Of a DNA stretch of 64,000 bases, positions 40,911 to 49,760 are shown one piece after another; positions within the stretch are counted from its first letter, which is position 1; each line of letters starts with the position of its first letter. The position numbers were made by a program, and so were the translations under genes. Below the pieces are notes generated by a model. That model had not been told where the DNA came from and made no database searches. It worked only from the letters and a program-made list of their open reading frames with translations. The stretch comes from Leptolyngbya sp. SIOISBB (GTDB lineage: Bacteria; Cyanobacteriota; Cyanobacteriia; Phormidesmidales; Phormidesmidaceae). The stretch is taken from assembly GCA_010671905.1 (NCBI GenBank), contig JAAHII010000001.1, positions 1,984,001 through 2,048,000 of the forward strand, written 5' to 3'.

Positions 40911-43012
40911 AGATCCATAAAGTTAATTTCTAAAACCGAAAAATCATCGTCTAATGTGGGCATAAAGTTGATTTTTTGCACCGCAGCTAACAACTGCTCT
41001 AACTTAGTGGCCTCGGTGGCAACATGCCTTTCTAAAAGCGATTGCCAAGCGTCAAAGCCGAAAATTTCGCCGCTGCTATCAACCGGCACTTCAAAAACGC
41101 CATCGCTAAAGATGTACAGACGGCTATTCGGCGGTACCATCACCTGTTGCGTTTCAAACGGAAACTCTGGAAAGAGCCCAACGGCAATGCCATCACTACA
41201 CAATGACTGGGTGGTGACGCCATTGTCCGTGGCCGTCATGAGTAACCCCGGCGGATGACCTGCCGTAGCATAGCTTAATTGCCCAGTGGGCTCATGGTAG
41301 ACGCCGTACCACAGCGTGAAGTAATCTTCCCCTTGCTCATTGACTTGAAAAACCGTGTTCAGCGCCGCCAAAACCGACTCAGGCTGATAAAAATCCGCAC
41401 CTTTTAAGGCACGCTTTTGCAAAATATTTAAGATGGAAACTGATAACAAAGCTGATTTCACCCCGTGGCCGGCGACATCTAGGAGATAGACCACGAGGTG
41501 TTCTGCATCCAGCTGCATGTAGTTAAAAACATCGCCGCCCAACGTATTAGAAGGTTGAAACAAGGTTCGGCAAAAGACTGATTTGGTCAAATCGGATGGA
41601 GCCGAATCTGCTGGCAATAAGGACTCGACATACTCAGCTGCTCGTTGCAACTCTAATTTGAACTGTTGATTTTGGGCTTGCAACTGTTGTTCAGCCTGTC
41701 GTCGGAGCCAATATTGATTGAGCTGCCGCCCTAAGATGGTCATCAACCGAAGCAGGTCTTTGTCCGGGGAAGGGGGATTTTGGCTGACGAGCATCACCAT
41801 GCCAAGGCGTTGTTCTCGCTGACTGACCGGAATGCACAGCGCAGCAGAGAACTTAGCCAAGGCGGCCATGGGTTGCCGCATCGTCGAGCAGGCGTGAGGG
41901 AAATTTTCGACCCAAAAAGGTGCCGTGGCATTCCAAGCACTCCCGGGAATGCCCATCCCGTGCTCTAAGGTGATGTATTCTCCCAAATCGGCAAAGCGAT
42001 TCACGTAGGGACGATTGACATGCCATTCTTCGCGCCGGGTGAGCAAATTTCGGGTCTCATCAATCTGCCAAAATTCGCCCAGTTGAAATTCTAAAGTGCC
42101 ACACAGCGCCTGCATCACCCGGCGCACCGCCTTAATCGGATTGTGGGTATTCGCCAAAATTCGGGTAAAGGCATACTCTAATCGACGATATTGCTCCTGG
42201 GTGGTGCGTTCGTGGATGTCTCTGAGTCGTCCGGCGACTTGGGGAGCTTTGTTGGCCGTGGGCGAGGGAGCACAAAGCTGAATTTCTACCCAGCGCATCT
42301 GGCCATCTTGTCGCTGTCCGCGACTGCGATATCGGTAACAGGTTTCGGGGTGTTGCCAAACCTCCGCTAATTGGGTCACATGTCGGGCCTGCTCTGCCGG
42401 ATGCAAGAATTTCTCTAATGGCTGACCAATGCTGTCTTCCAGGCTGTAGCCCATAATTTCTGTCCAGACTGGATTCACAAACGTGAGGCGACCGTCGATA
42501 TCAAGCTGGAAGATGACTTCTTGCAGCGTCGTCACCAGCGATCGATACTTCTCTTCGCTTTGGCGGAGCGCTCGCTCCGCCAAAGCGGCTTCCAAGAGAT
42601 ATCGCACTCTTCCAATCAAGACTGGCATCTTGACGGGCTTACTAATAAAGTCCGTGGCCCCGGCTTCAAAGGCTTGGCTCACAGATTTTTCATCCCCTAG
42701 CCCCGTCACCATCAAGATGGGGATGTGGCGTCCGTGGGGCAGTTGCCGAATGGCTTGACAGCATTCAAACCCATCCATCTCGGGCATCTGGGCATCTAAA
42801 ATCACCAATGCTGGCAACGACTCCTGATAGGCCTGTAGCCCCTCTAGCCCTTGACTTGCTTCGAGCACAGAGTAACCGCTGCGAGTCAAAACTGTTTTAA
42901 CAAAGGTGCGGGAGACAGCATCGTCATCAACTAGCAAGATGCTGTCGGTGCTGACTTCGGGCGGTGGTTGGAGCGTTGAAACTAATTCAGAAGTAGGAAG
43001 CCTGGACATCAT
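40907..43012 (-). CDS. REC-PAS-GAF-PP2C phosphatase (SpoIIE/RsbU type)
   Basis: 701 residues. A receiver (ILLVDDD, Asp73 in ILDAQMPEMDG, FISKPV), PAS (about 155-270), GAF (about 285-430), coiled coil, then a PPM/SpoIIE phosphatase (about 455-700) with metal-binding aspartates in GGDVFNY, LLDVAGHG and FSDGVFE and near the end DDDFSVL. Family members dephosphorylate STAS-domain antagonists to trigger partner switches. A STAS protein and an RsbW-like domain lie at 0.7-3.5 kb, so this is a candidate third component, although 37 kb away. The receiver implies activation by one of the many histidine kinases. Coupled by a 4-bp overlap to the GH2 gene downstream. Confidence 0.92.
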   Translation of the reverse strand: MMSRLPTSELVSTLQPPPEVSTDSILLVDDDAVSRTFVKTVLTRSGYSVLEASQGLEGLQAYQESLPALVILDAQMPEMDGFECCQAIRQLPHGRHIPILMVTGLGDEKSVSQAFEAGATDFISKPVKMPVLIGRVRYLLEAALAERALRQSEEKYRSLVTTLQEVIFQLDIDGRLTFVNPVWTEIMGYSLEDSIGQPLEKFLHPAEQARHVTQLAEVWQHPETCYRYRSRGQRQDGQMRWVEIQLCAPSPTANKAPQVAGRLRDIHERTTQEQYRRLEYAFTRILANTHNPIKAVRRVMQALCGTLEFQLGEFWQIDETRNLLTRREEWHVNRPYVNRFADLGEYITLEHGMGIPGSAWNATAPFWVENFPHACSTMRQPMAALAKFSAALCIPVSQREQRLGMVMLVSQNPPSPDKDLLRLMTILGRQLNQYWLRRQAEQQLQAQNQQFKLELQRAAEYVESLLPADSAPSDLTKSVFCRTLFQPSNTLGGDVFNYMQLDAEHLVVYLLDVAGHGVKSALLSVSILNILQKRALKGADFYQPESVLAALNTVFQVNEQGEDYFTLWYGVYHEPTGQLSYATAGHPPGLLMTATDNGVTTQSLCSDGIAVGLFPEFPFETQQVMVPPNSRLYIFSDGVFEVPVDSSGEIFGFDAWQSLLERHVATEATKLEQLLAAVQKINFMPTLDDDFSVLEINFMDL

Positions 43013-43327
43013 GGGAGGAAATGTTGCCTCACATTGAAAACAAAGTGAAATCGGTCTCGGTCAATGACGATCTCGATCATCAATCTGGTTGAGCATGAGC
43101 GATCGCGACTACCAAAATTTGCCAGAGCCATCAGCAGTCAATTCCTCAAATGCACGTGTCATCGTCCTTAGAAGAAAACCGATTAGCAGTGCAACTAATA
43201 ACAGCTAATAACTTGGCATCAAAGCGACATTTCACTCTTCTGTGAGGTCAAGGGAGTTTCAGGATTTTGCCAAGCAGAATTAATTGACATGAGTTGAATT
43301 TTTGTGAAGTCATGATATTTACGGAAT

Positions 43328-43363
43328 TTCGTAAAATCAGGTCAGAAAACTTCCGTAAAATCA
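43328..43363. promoter_or_regulatory. Possible operator: repeated CGTAAAATCA
   Basis: CGTAAAATCA occurs at 43330-43339 and 43354-43363 (24-bp spacing). The first copy is part of the near-palindrome TTTACGGAATTTCGTAAA. It lies in the 750-bp gap between the divergent phosphatase-GH2 operon and the plus-strand genes starting at 43493, so it could bind a regulator of either. No clear -10/-35 pair is visible. The rest of 43013-43492 holds nothing else. Confidence 0.3.
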
Positions 43364-43492
43364 CGAGTGTCATTCCTGAATAGCTTGTCGGAGATAGCCT
43401 TTTGTGTGTTCTTGACATTATTTGTTTTTTCCTGAAAGCACAGCACTAGCGCGAAGATTAAAGTGGTTGTTTCAGGTTGAAAGTCAGATTTT

Positions 43493-43669
43493 ATGAATCA
43501 TGACGAGAACTTTCAGGGGCCGCCAACGGTTTGGGTCGTCACCTCGTTTATTGGCGGTATTGCCACGGGCTTAGCTCTAATCTATGGCTTAGAAATGTTA
43601 GGCGATCGCCTCTCTCCAGTTAGTAACCTTTCGCAAACAACCTCAGCCACAATTGTCCGCAATCTCTAG
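43493..43669 (+). CDS. 58-residue single-span membrane protein
   Basis: ATG 43493 to TAG 43667-43669. A short polar N-terminus (MNHDENFQGPPT) is followed by one convincing hydrophobic helix (VWVVTSFIGGIATGLALIYG) and a polar tail. No strong ribosome-binding site. Family unknown. It precedes the DUF3131-like genes by about 110 bp on the same strand and could be co-transcribed with them. Confidence 0.5.
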   Translation: MNHDENFQGPPTVWVVTSFIGGIATGLALIYGLEMLGDRLSPVSNLSQTTSATIVRNL

Positions 43670-43780
43670 CGAAGAAAGCACTTCATTCCTGAAGCTTTAA
43701 GGGCGAGTCTGCCTCTCGATCAAAAGGTGGTTAAATTACCTCGATATTTCCTTATTCCCTAGGTGGTGTATCTCGTGCTC

Positions 43781-46700
43781 ATGACTCCTCAAAAACGACG
43801 CTGGTTTAGATTTATCGCCCTGAGTTTGGTTGGTCTCCTCGCCGCATGCTGGCTCAACGTGGTGCCCATTCAGCCTGCCTCAGCGCAGTCATCCAATAGC
43901 GGACTTTGTGCCGCCCAGTCCCTCACCCCAGAAGAGTATGCCTACGCGCAATCGGCTTGGAATTACTTTGTCGATAATGTGCAGCCCACTACCGGACTCT
44001 CCAACTCCGCCGGGGGGTACCCCTCTGGCACCCTGTGGGACTTGGGGAATTACCTCACCGCGATGAATGCGGCCCTGTGGGTTGGACTGATTGACCAGAC
44101 TGAATTTGACGGTCGCCTGAATCAATTTCTCGCCAGTTTAGGGGAGCTACGCCTATTTGAGGACACCCTACCCAACAAGGTTTATAACAGTGCTACCGGC
44201 GAAATTGTGGACTACGGCAACAATCCCCTGGAACGAGGCATTGGCTGGTCGGCCCTGGATATTGGGCGCATTCTGGCCGCCTTCCACATTATTCGTACCT
44301 GTCATCCTCAGTATGCTGACTGGATGGCTGGCATTGTGGATAGCTGGCAAGTGGCCGCATCGGTGCAAGATGGCATGTTGTACGGTGCCACCGTGCTTCC
44401 CAATGGGGAAACTCTCAGAGTGCAAGAAGGGCGCTTGGGCTATGAAGAGTATGCTGCCCGCGGGTATGCCCTCTGGGGGTTTGATGCACCCGCTGCGATC
44501 GCCTATGAACCGTTCAAATTTGTCGATATTTACGGTCTCCAGATTCCTGTCGATACGCGAGATTATCAAACCACTAACGCCAATAACTATGTGGTGAGTG
44601 AGTCCTATATTTTGGATGCGATCGAGTTTGGCTTGCAGGGCGATCAAGCCGACTATGCCCGCCGAGTGTTTGAAGCCCAAAAACGCCGCTATGAAGACAC
44701 CGGGCTACTTACGGCAGTCTCCGAAGATAATATCAACCAGGCGCCCTATTTTCTCTACAGTACGGTCTACTCCAATGGGGAGCCGTGGGCGGTCATCACT
44801 GAAATGAATGAACTCCACCCGGAGTTACGGACCCTCTGTACCAAGGCCGCCTTTGGTTGGCGCTATGTCTATCCCGATGATCCATATGCTCAGCAAATTT
44901 TTGATCACGTCAAAAACACGACCAACTCCGAGCGGGGCTTTTATGCTGGCATCTATGAGTCGGGTCTTTACGATCCCCAGCCTCCCATCAACGACATCCT
45001 GACGGGGAACACCAACGGGTTGATTTTAGAAATTCTGTATTACAAAGCGCGGGGCTACCAGCCAATGTTGGGGGGCAGCGGGGTGCCCGTGAGCACTGCG
45101 GGGAGTGCGCCACCCCAGGTGGAGACGCCACCCCCACCCGCAGACAACGATGATCCGACAGCGGCACTCCCAACGCCACCCCAGGTAGATACGCCACCGA
45201 TAGAACCGGCTACCCCTGAACCCACTCCCCAACCGGAACCGGCAGCGCCCCCTAGCGCGCCGCCTCCAACCCCTACGGAGCCTGTGGGTATTGCCATCGC
45301 CCCGATTCCTGATGTGGGGCGGCCTGGGTCATCGACTTGCCCCGTTCCAGTGGGCTATCTTAGCATCACCGATCGCCGCTATGCCGAAACCGCCTGGAAA
45401 TATTTTGCCGCTAACGATACCCCCTCAGGACTGGTGCCCGATCGCAGTGATTTAGACGGGGCAACCTTATGGGGCATTGGCGATTATCTCTCTGCCTTGC
45501 ATGCAGCGCGGGGATTAGAGGTGATTACGGCCAAAGACTTTGATGAACGGGTGCGGCACCTGCTGGGGGCTTTACAAGAACTTGAACTCTTTGCAGGAGA
45601 GTTGCCTCATCGGGCCTATAGCACCCTAACTTTGGAGCCCATCGATTACGGCGGCAACGTCACCCCGGAGGGGGATGGTTGGTCAGGCCTTGATGTGGGG
45701 CGCTTCCTCGCGGCCATGCACACCCTGAAAACGTGCCATCCAGAATATACCGATGTCGTCGATCGGATGATGCTGGATTGGTCTTACCTGCGGGTAGTGC
45801 GGAACGGGCGCATTGCTAATGCCAACCTAGCGCAGAACTCTCGGGGACGCGATCGCATTCGCGTTAAACCGGCCGCAATTCTGGGCTATGAAGAATACGC
45901 GGCCCGGGCGTTTCAACTCTGGGGTTTTGACTCCCGGCAGTCGGCCGTCGGCGGGAACTATCTCACCACTGAGGTTGCGGGACAAGAAATTCCTGTGCAG
46001 CGATCGCAACCCGAGCAGCGCGAGCGTGACGAAGTCCTCAACACCATCAGCACGCCTTTTATTCTCTACGGTCTAGAGTTTGGTTTTGATCCCCAAATTC
46101 GGACCCTGGTACGAGCGATTTATGAGGCCGAGGCGGCCCGCTATCAAGAGACCGGCCTGTTCAGCGCCTCTGGCACCACACTCGTGAACCAAGACCCCTA
46201 CGTGGTGCACAGCACCCTGCTATCCGATGGGCAACCCTGGGTCGCGGTGGATGCCGAGGGCACCGTGCAGCCTGACACCCGCGTGGTTAGCACTGCGGTT
46301 GCCTTTGCCTATTACACCCTCTTCCCCGGTAGCGACTACGGCGAAGACGTCTGGCGCGCCACTTTAGATTTGTATAACCCCGTACTGGGCTACTATGAAG
46401 GCTTTTACGAAGCCGATGGCCGCCGAGCGATCGGCTTCACTGGGGGTACCAATAGCTTGATCTTGCAGGCGATTTTGCACAAAAATACCCAGCAAAATCC
46501 TCTGATTCAGCCCCACAGCGATATGAATTCTCCCTGGTGGCAAGCCATTCGTGACGGCGACCCCTTAGGCATTGGCTTACCAGAAGATGACCAACCCGCC
46601 ATTGAGATGGTGGCGGATAACCAAAGTACCTACTGGGTTTCTCGTGACGCCGTTCCTGTCGCCCAGACCGAAACCACTGTCGCGGCAACTGTTTCCGTCA

Positions 46701-48175
46701 ATCTGTCTGAGACCGTTGGGAGTGAACCCTTGCCGGCGATCGCGCCGCCGATCAGGAAACTTGGTCAAAGGATGCGTGCTATTCCCCAGCATCTGCTGTC
46801 GGGGATCGCAGCATGGCACCCAAAATTTCCAGAGGCCTTAGTGGCATCGGATGATGCGTTGGGTGATGCCCCAGCTTCCGCAGGTTCCTTACCGCCGCTG
46901 GCAACGCTCACCACACCCATAGATCGCACTGGGCCTAATGTTGAGGGCGTTTCTGAGGTGGCGGCAGTTTTGCCCTCCGCAGGTTCACCCAACCTCTCTT
47001 TCCCCCTCCAGACTGTGAGCCAACTCGCCAACGTGAATGACCAAACTGCAGCCCAAATGGCCTGGGCCTACTTCGAAAACAACTGGAATCCCCGCACCGG
47101 CATGGTGAATGGGGTCGACGGTCTGGCTTGGGCCACCTGGTGGGATCAAGGCAGTACGATTCTCGGTCTCCATGCGGCGCATCAATTGGGGCTGTTGCCC
47201 GAGCCCGAATTTGGCACTAAACTCTCTCGACTATTGGATACCTTGGCCACGTCGCCCCTACCCACAACGCAATTGCCCAACAAAGCCTATAGCACCGATC
47301 ACGCCCAAATGCGGACATTGAGTAATCGCGCCGACCCCCATGGCCAAAGTGGCTGGTCAGCCCTGGATATGGCTCGGTATCTCATTGCCTTGCACACGCT
47401 CCGGGTGCACTATCCCCAGTACCGTGATCGCATTGAAGCGATCGTCGCCCGCTATGATCTCGACCAGTTGGTCAACGACGGTTGGCTCTGGGGCAGCGGG
47501 GCGAGCGATACCGGACTGCAATACTGGCAAGAAGGTCGCTATGGCTACGAGCAGTATGCGGCTTATGGCTTACAGCTCTGGGGCATCACCGCTGACCAAG
47601 CCCTCCATCACTCACCCACTCAGACGGTCACTGTTGACGGCATCGAGTTTGTAACTGACCAGCGCGATCTCGCCAACTCCGGTGCCAGCAATCATCTTAC
47701 CAACGACCCCTACTTGCTTTGGGGGTTGGAAATGGGTTGGCCTGCCACTGTTCGCCCGCAGGTCGAAAATCTGCGGCAGGTGCAGGCCAACCGATACAAC
47801 GAAACGGGCATTCTCACCGCGGTTAATGAAGACGCTCTGGATCGTCCCCCCTATTTCCTCTACTACAGCATCTACGCGGACGGCCAACCTTGGCCAGCAG
47901 TGAATTTAAGCGGTAACAATTTTCCGGAACTGCGCTTTGTCAGTACCAAAGCCGCCTTTGCCCTGGGCAGCCTCTTTCCCCAAGATGGCTATTGCCAACT
48001 GCTGCGTCAATCAGTGCAAACCCTTGCTGATACTCAGCGAGGCTACCTCTCAGGCCGCTACGAAAACCCCGACCTCGGCCCCAACCGGGCCCTCAACGTC
48101 AACACCAACGCCATCGTGTTGGAAAGCCTGCTTTACCAAGCACAGGGCGATCGACCACTGATTCACTCCACGTAA
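43781..48175 (+). CDS. Exported protein with three tandem DUF3131-like domains
   Basis: About 1,464 residues from ATG 43781; an in-frame GTG at 43763 is also possible. The signal peptide (RFIALSLVGLLAAC) ends in a lipobox-like LAAC, with an alternative ASAQ cleavage site shortly after. Three homologous units of about 400 residues follow (about 45-440, 520-930, 1090-1455), each with recurring motifs: SGTLWDLGNYL or a variant, W-SALDIGR, GYEEYAARGYALWGFD, AVITEMNE/TKAAFG and TNGLILEILYYKA. Pro-rich linkers separate them. I assign the units to DUF3131-like alpha-barrel proteins from memory. The shape resembles (alpha/alpha)6 sugar-active enzymes, but no catalytic pair is proven. The middle and last units have diverged most. 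Confidence 0.78.
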   Translation: MTPQKRRWFRFIALSLVGLLAACWLNVVPIQPASAQSSNSGLCAAQSLTPEEYAYAQSAWNYFVDNVQPTTGLSNSAGGYPSGTLWDLGNYLTAMNAALWVGLIDQTEFDGRLNQFLASLGELRLFEDTLPNKVYNSATGEIVDYGNNPLERGIGWSALDIGRILAAFHIIRTCHPQYADWMAGIVDSWQVAASVQDGMLYGATVLPNGETLRVQEGRLGYEEYAARGYALWGFDAPAAIAYEPFKFVDIYGLQIPVDTRDYQTTNANNYVVSESYILDAIEFGLQGDQADYARRVFEAQKRRYEDTGLLTAVSEDNINQAPYFLYSTVYSNGEPWAVITEMNELHPELRTLCTKAAFGWRYVYPDDPYAQQIFDHVKNTTNSERGFYAGIYESGLYDPQPPINDILTGNTNGLILEILYYKARGYQPMLGGSGVPVSTAGSAPPQVETPPPPADNDDPTAALPTPPQVDTPPIEPATPEPTPQPEPAAPPSAPPPTPTEPVGIAIAPIPDVGRPGSSTCPVPVGYLSITDRRYAETAWKYFAANDTPSGLVPDRSDLDGATLWGIGDYLSALHAARGLEVITAKDFDERVRHLLGALQELELFAGELPHRAYSTLTLEPIDYGGNVTPEGDGWSGLDVGRFLAAMHTLKTCHPEYTDVVDRMMLDWSYLRVVRNGRIANANLAQNSRGRDRIRVKPAAILGYEEYAARAFQLWGFDSRQSAVGGNYLTTEVAGQEIPVQRSQPEQRERDEVLNTISTPFILYGLEFGFDPQIRTLVRAIYEAEAARYQETGLFSASGTTLVNQDPYVVHSTLLSDGQPWVAVDAEGTVQPDTRVVSTAVAFAYYTLFPGSDYGEDVWRATLDLYNPVLGYYEGFYEADGRRAIGFTGGTNSLILQAILHKNTQQNPLIQPHSDMNSPWWQAIRDGDPLGIGLPEDDQPAIEMVADNQSTYWVSRDAVPVAQTETTVAATVSVNLSETVGSEPLPAIAPPIRKLGQRMRAIPQHLLSGIAAWHPKFPEALVASDDALGDAPASAGSLPPLATLTTPIDRTGPNVEGVSEVAAVLPSAGSPNLSFPLQTVSQLANVNDQTAAQMAWAYFENNWNPRTGMVNGVDGLAWATWWDQGSTILGLHAAHQLGLLPEPEFGTKLSRLLDTLATSPLPTTQLPNKAYSTDHAQMRTLSNRADPHGQSGWSALDMARYLIALHTLRVHYPQYRDRIEAIVARYDLDQLVNDGWLWGSGASDTGLQYWQEGRYGYEQYAAYGLQLWGITADQALHHSPTQTVTVDGIEFVTDQRDLANSGASNHLTNDPYLLWGLEMGWPATVRPQVENLRQVQANRYNETGILTAVNEDALDRPPYFLYYSIYADGQPWPAVNLSGNNFPELRFVSTKAAFALGSLFPQDGYCQLLRQSVQTLADTQRGYLSGRYENPDLGPNRALNVNTNAIVLESLLYQAQGDRPLIHST

Positions 48176-48178
48176 ACT

Positions 48179-49510
48179 ATGACCTTTCTCAATCTTCGTC
48201 AAACTCTGTCGTCGACCCTCGTCGGCCTCTTGACTGCCAGCCTGCTCGCGAGCTGCAGCAGCCCTACCGCTGAAAAGAACCCCACAGCGGAAAACTCCAC
48301 GTCAGACATTGCCTCCAACGCTGCCTGCGGGGAATTCCAAACCCCTTTATCTGAGAGTGAACAGCAGTATGCGGCCGTCGCGTGGCAATATTTCGTCAAT
48401 AATCGTCAGCCTGACACTGGGTTTACCAATGCCGCCAACCAATACCCCTCTGGCACCCTGTGGGACCAGGGTAACTATCTCATGGCGCTAAATGCGGCCC
48501 ACTGGTTGGGATTGATTGAGCAATCCGAGTTCGACAACCAACTCAACCGGTTTCTCACCAGCCTGGGCGAGATTCCCCTGGTGGATGGTGCGCTGCCCAA
48601 CAAGGTCTACAACACTGCGACTGGGGAAATGGTGGACTATAGCAACGAACCCACCGAAGAAGGCATCGGCTGGTCAGCCCTCGACATCGGCCGCTTGTTA
48701 ACGGCCTTTCATATCATTCGTACGTGCCACCCCCAATACGCCGATTGGCTAGAGGGCATTGTCGCCAGTTGGCAAGTAGCCCGCTCCGTTGAAGATGGCC
48801 AGCTTTATGGCGCGGTCATTGAAGACGATGGTCAGATTCTGCGGGTGCAAGAAGGGCGCTTAGGCTATGAAGAATACGCCGCTCGGGGTTATGAACTCTG
48901 GGGTTTTGATGCGGCAACAGCGTTAGAGCTGGAACCGATGCAGCTAGTCGAAGTCTCTGGGGTGGAAATTCCTGTTGATGAACGGGATTTTGAGGCCACC
49001 GATGCCAACAATTATGTGGTGAGTGAGTCTTACATTCTTGAAGCCATTGAGTTTGGTTGGGACAGTGACCTGAGCAAACATGGGGAAGCTGTTTTAGCTG
49101 CACAGAAAGGTCGATATGACGAGACTGGACTCTTAACGGCTGTGTCTGAAGACAACATCGACCAAGCTCCACATTTCCTCTACAGCACTCTGTATGCCAA
49201 CGGGACCCCTTGGGCAGTGATTACTGAAGAGAATGATCCGTATCCTGACCTCCGCACGGTGAGTACCAAAGCGGCCTTTGGCTGGTTTTACTTGTTTCCC
49301 AAACAGCCTTACACCCTCAAGCTCATCAACGCGGTCAAAGATTTGCAAGACCCAGACGGGGGCGGGTTTTATGCCGGTATTTATGAAGAGAGTGAAGAGA
49401 TGAACACCATCCTCACGGGCAATACCAATGGGCTAATTTTAGAAATCCTGTACTTCAAAGCGCTTGGTAACACACCCATCCTGGAAATCGCGGCAACAAC
49501 CGAAGAATGA
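48179..49510 (+). CDS. DUF3131-like lipoprotein, single domain
   Basis: 443 residues starting 3 bp after the previous stop, so surely co-transcribed. The signal peptide ends in a clear lipobox (LLTASLLASC, Cys acylated), then a short polar linker and one domain closely matching the first unit of the preceding protein (YPSGTLWDQGNYL, GIGWSALDIGRLL, AFHIIRTCHPQYADW, VQEGRLGYEEYAARGYELWGF). It looks like a recent duplicate of that unit, re-targeted as a lipoprotein. Probable envelope or cell-surface protein linked to polysaccharide handling; activity not known. Confidence 0.82.
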   Translation: MTFLNLRQTLSSTLVGLLTASLLASCSSPTAEKNPTAENSTSDIASNAACGEFQTPLSESEQQYAAVAWQYFVNNRQPDTGFTNAANQYPSGTLWDQGNYLMALNAAHWLGLIEQSEFDNQLNRFLTSLGEIPLVDGALPNKVYNTATGEMVDYSNEPTEEGIGWSALDIGRLLTAFHIIRTCHPQYADWLEGIVASWQVARSVEDGQLYGAVIEDDGQILRVQEGRLGYEEYAARGYELWGFDAATALELEPMQLVEVSGVEIPVDERDFEATDANNYVVSESYILEAIEFGWDSDLSKHGEAVLAAQKGRYDETGLLTAVSEDNIDQAPHFLYSTLYANGTPWAVITEENDPYPDLRTVSTKAAFGWFYLFPKQPYTLKLINAVKDLQDPDGGGFYAGIYEESEEMNTILTGNTNGLILEILYFKALGNTPILEIAATTEE

Positions 49511-49530
49511 CCCACGTTTGGACATGGCGA

Positions 49531-49558
49531 AATCAGGGACTTGAGAAAATCCCTGGTT
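49531..49558 (+). terminator. Stem-loop after the DUF3131-like operon
   Basis: AATCAGGGA and TCCCTGGTT form a 9-bp stem (one G-U pair) with a 10-base loop, 20 bases after the stop codon of the lipoprotein gene. It is followed by GTGATGGTTTT, a weak T-run. The gap up to 49760 contains no other feature I can support. Confidence 0.45.
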
Positions 49559-49760
49559 GTGATGGTTTTGGGGCGGCAAATTAATATTCAGCAAAACTTG
49601 CAATGAAATTGAAACAACTGGAACAAACCCTTTATGAGCTGAGCTTTGCTGATATTTTCGCGACTTGTTATTACCAGAATTAACTGGGGCAAGCTATGTG
49701 TAACTTGATTCACTTCAGCGGTTGACTAGGATTTAGTCATAAGGCGCTCCAGCAAAGCTA

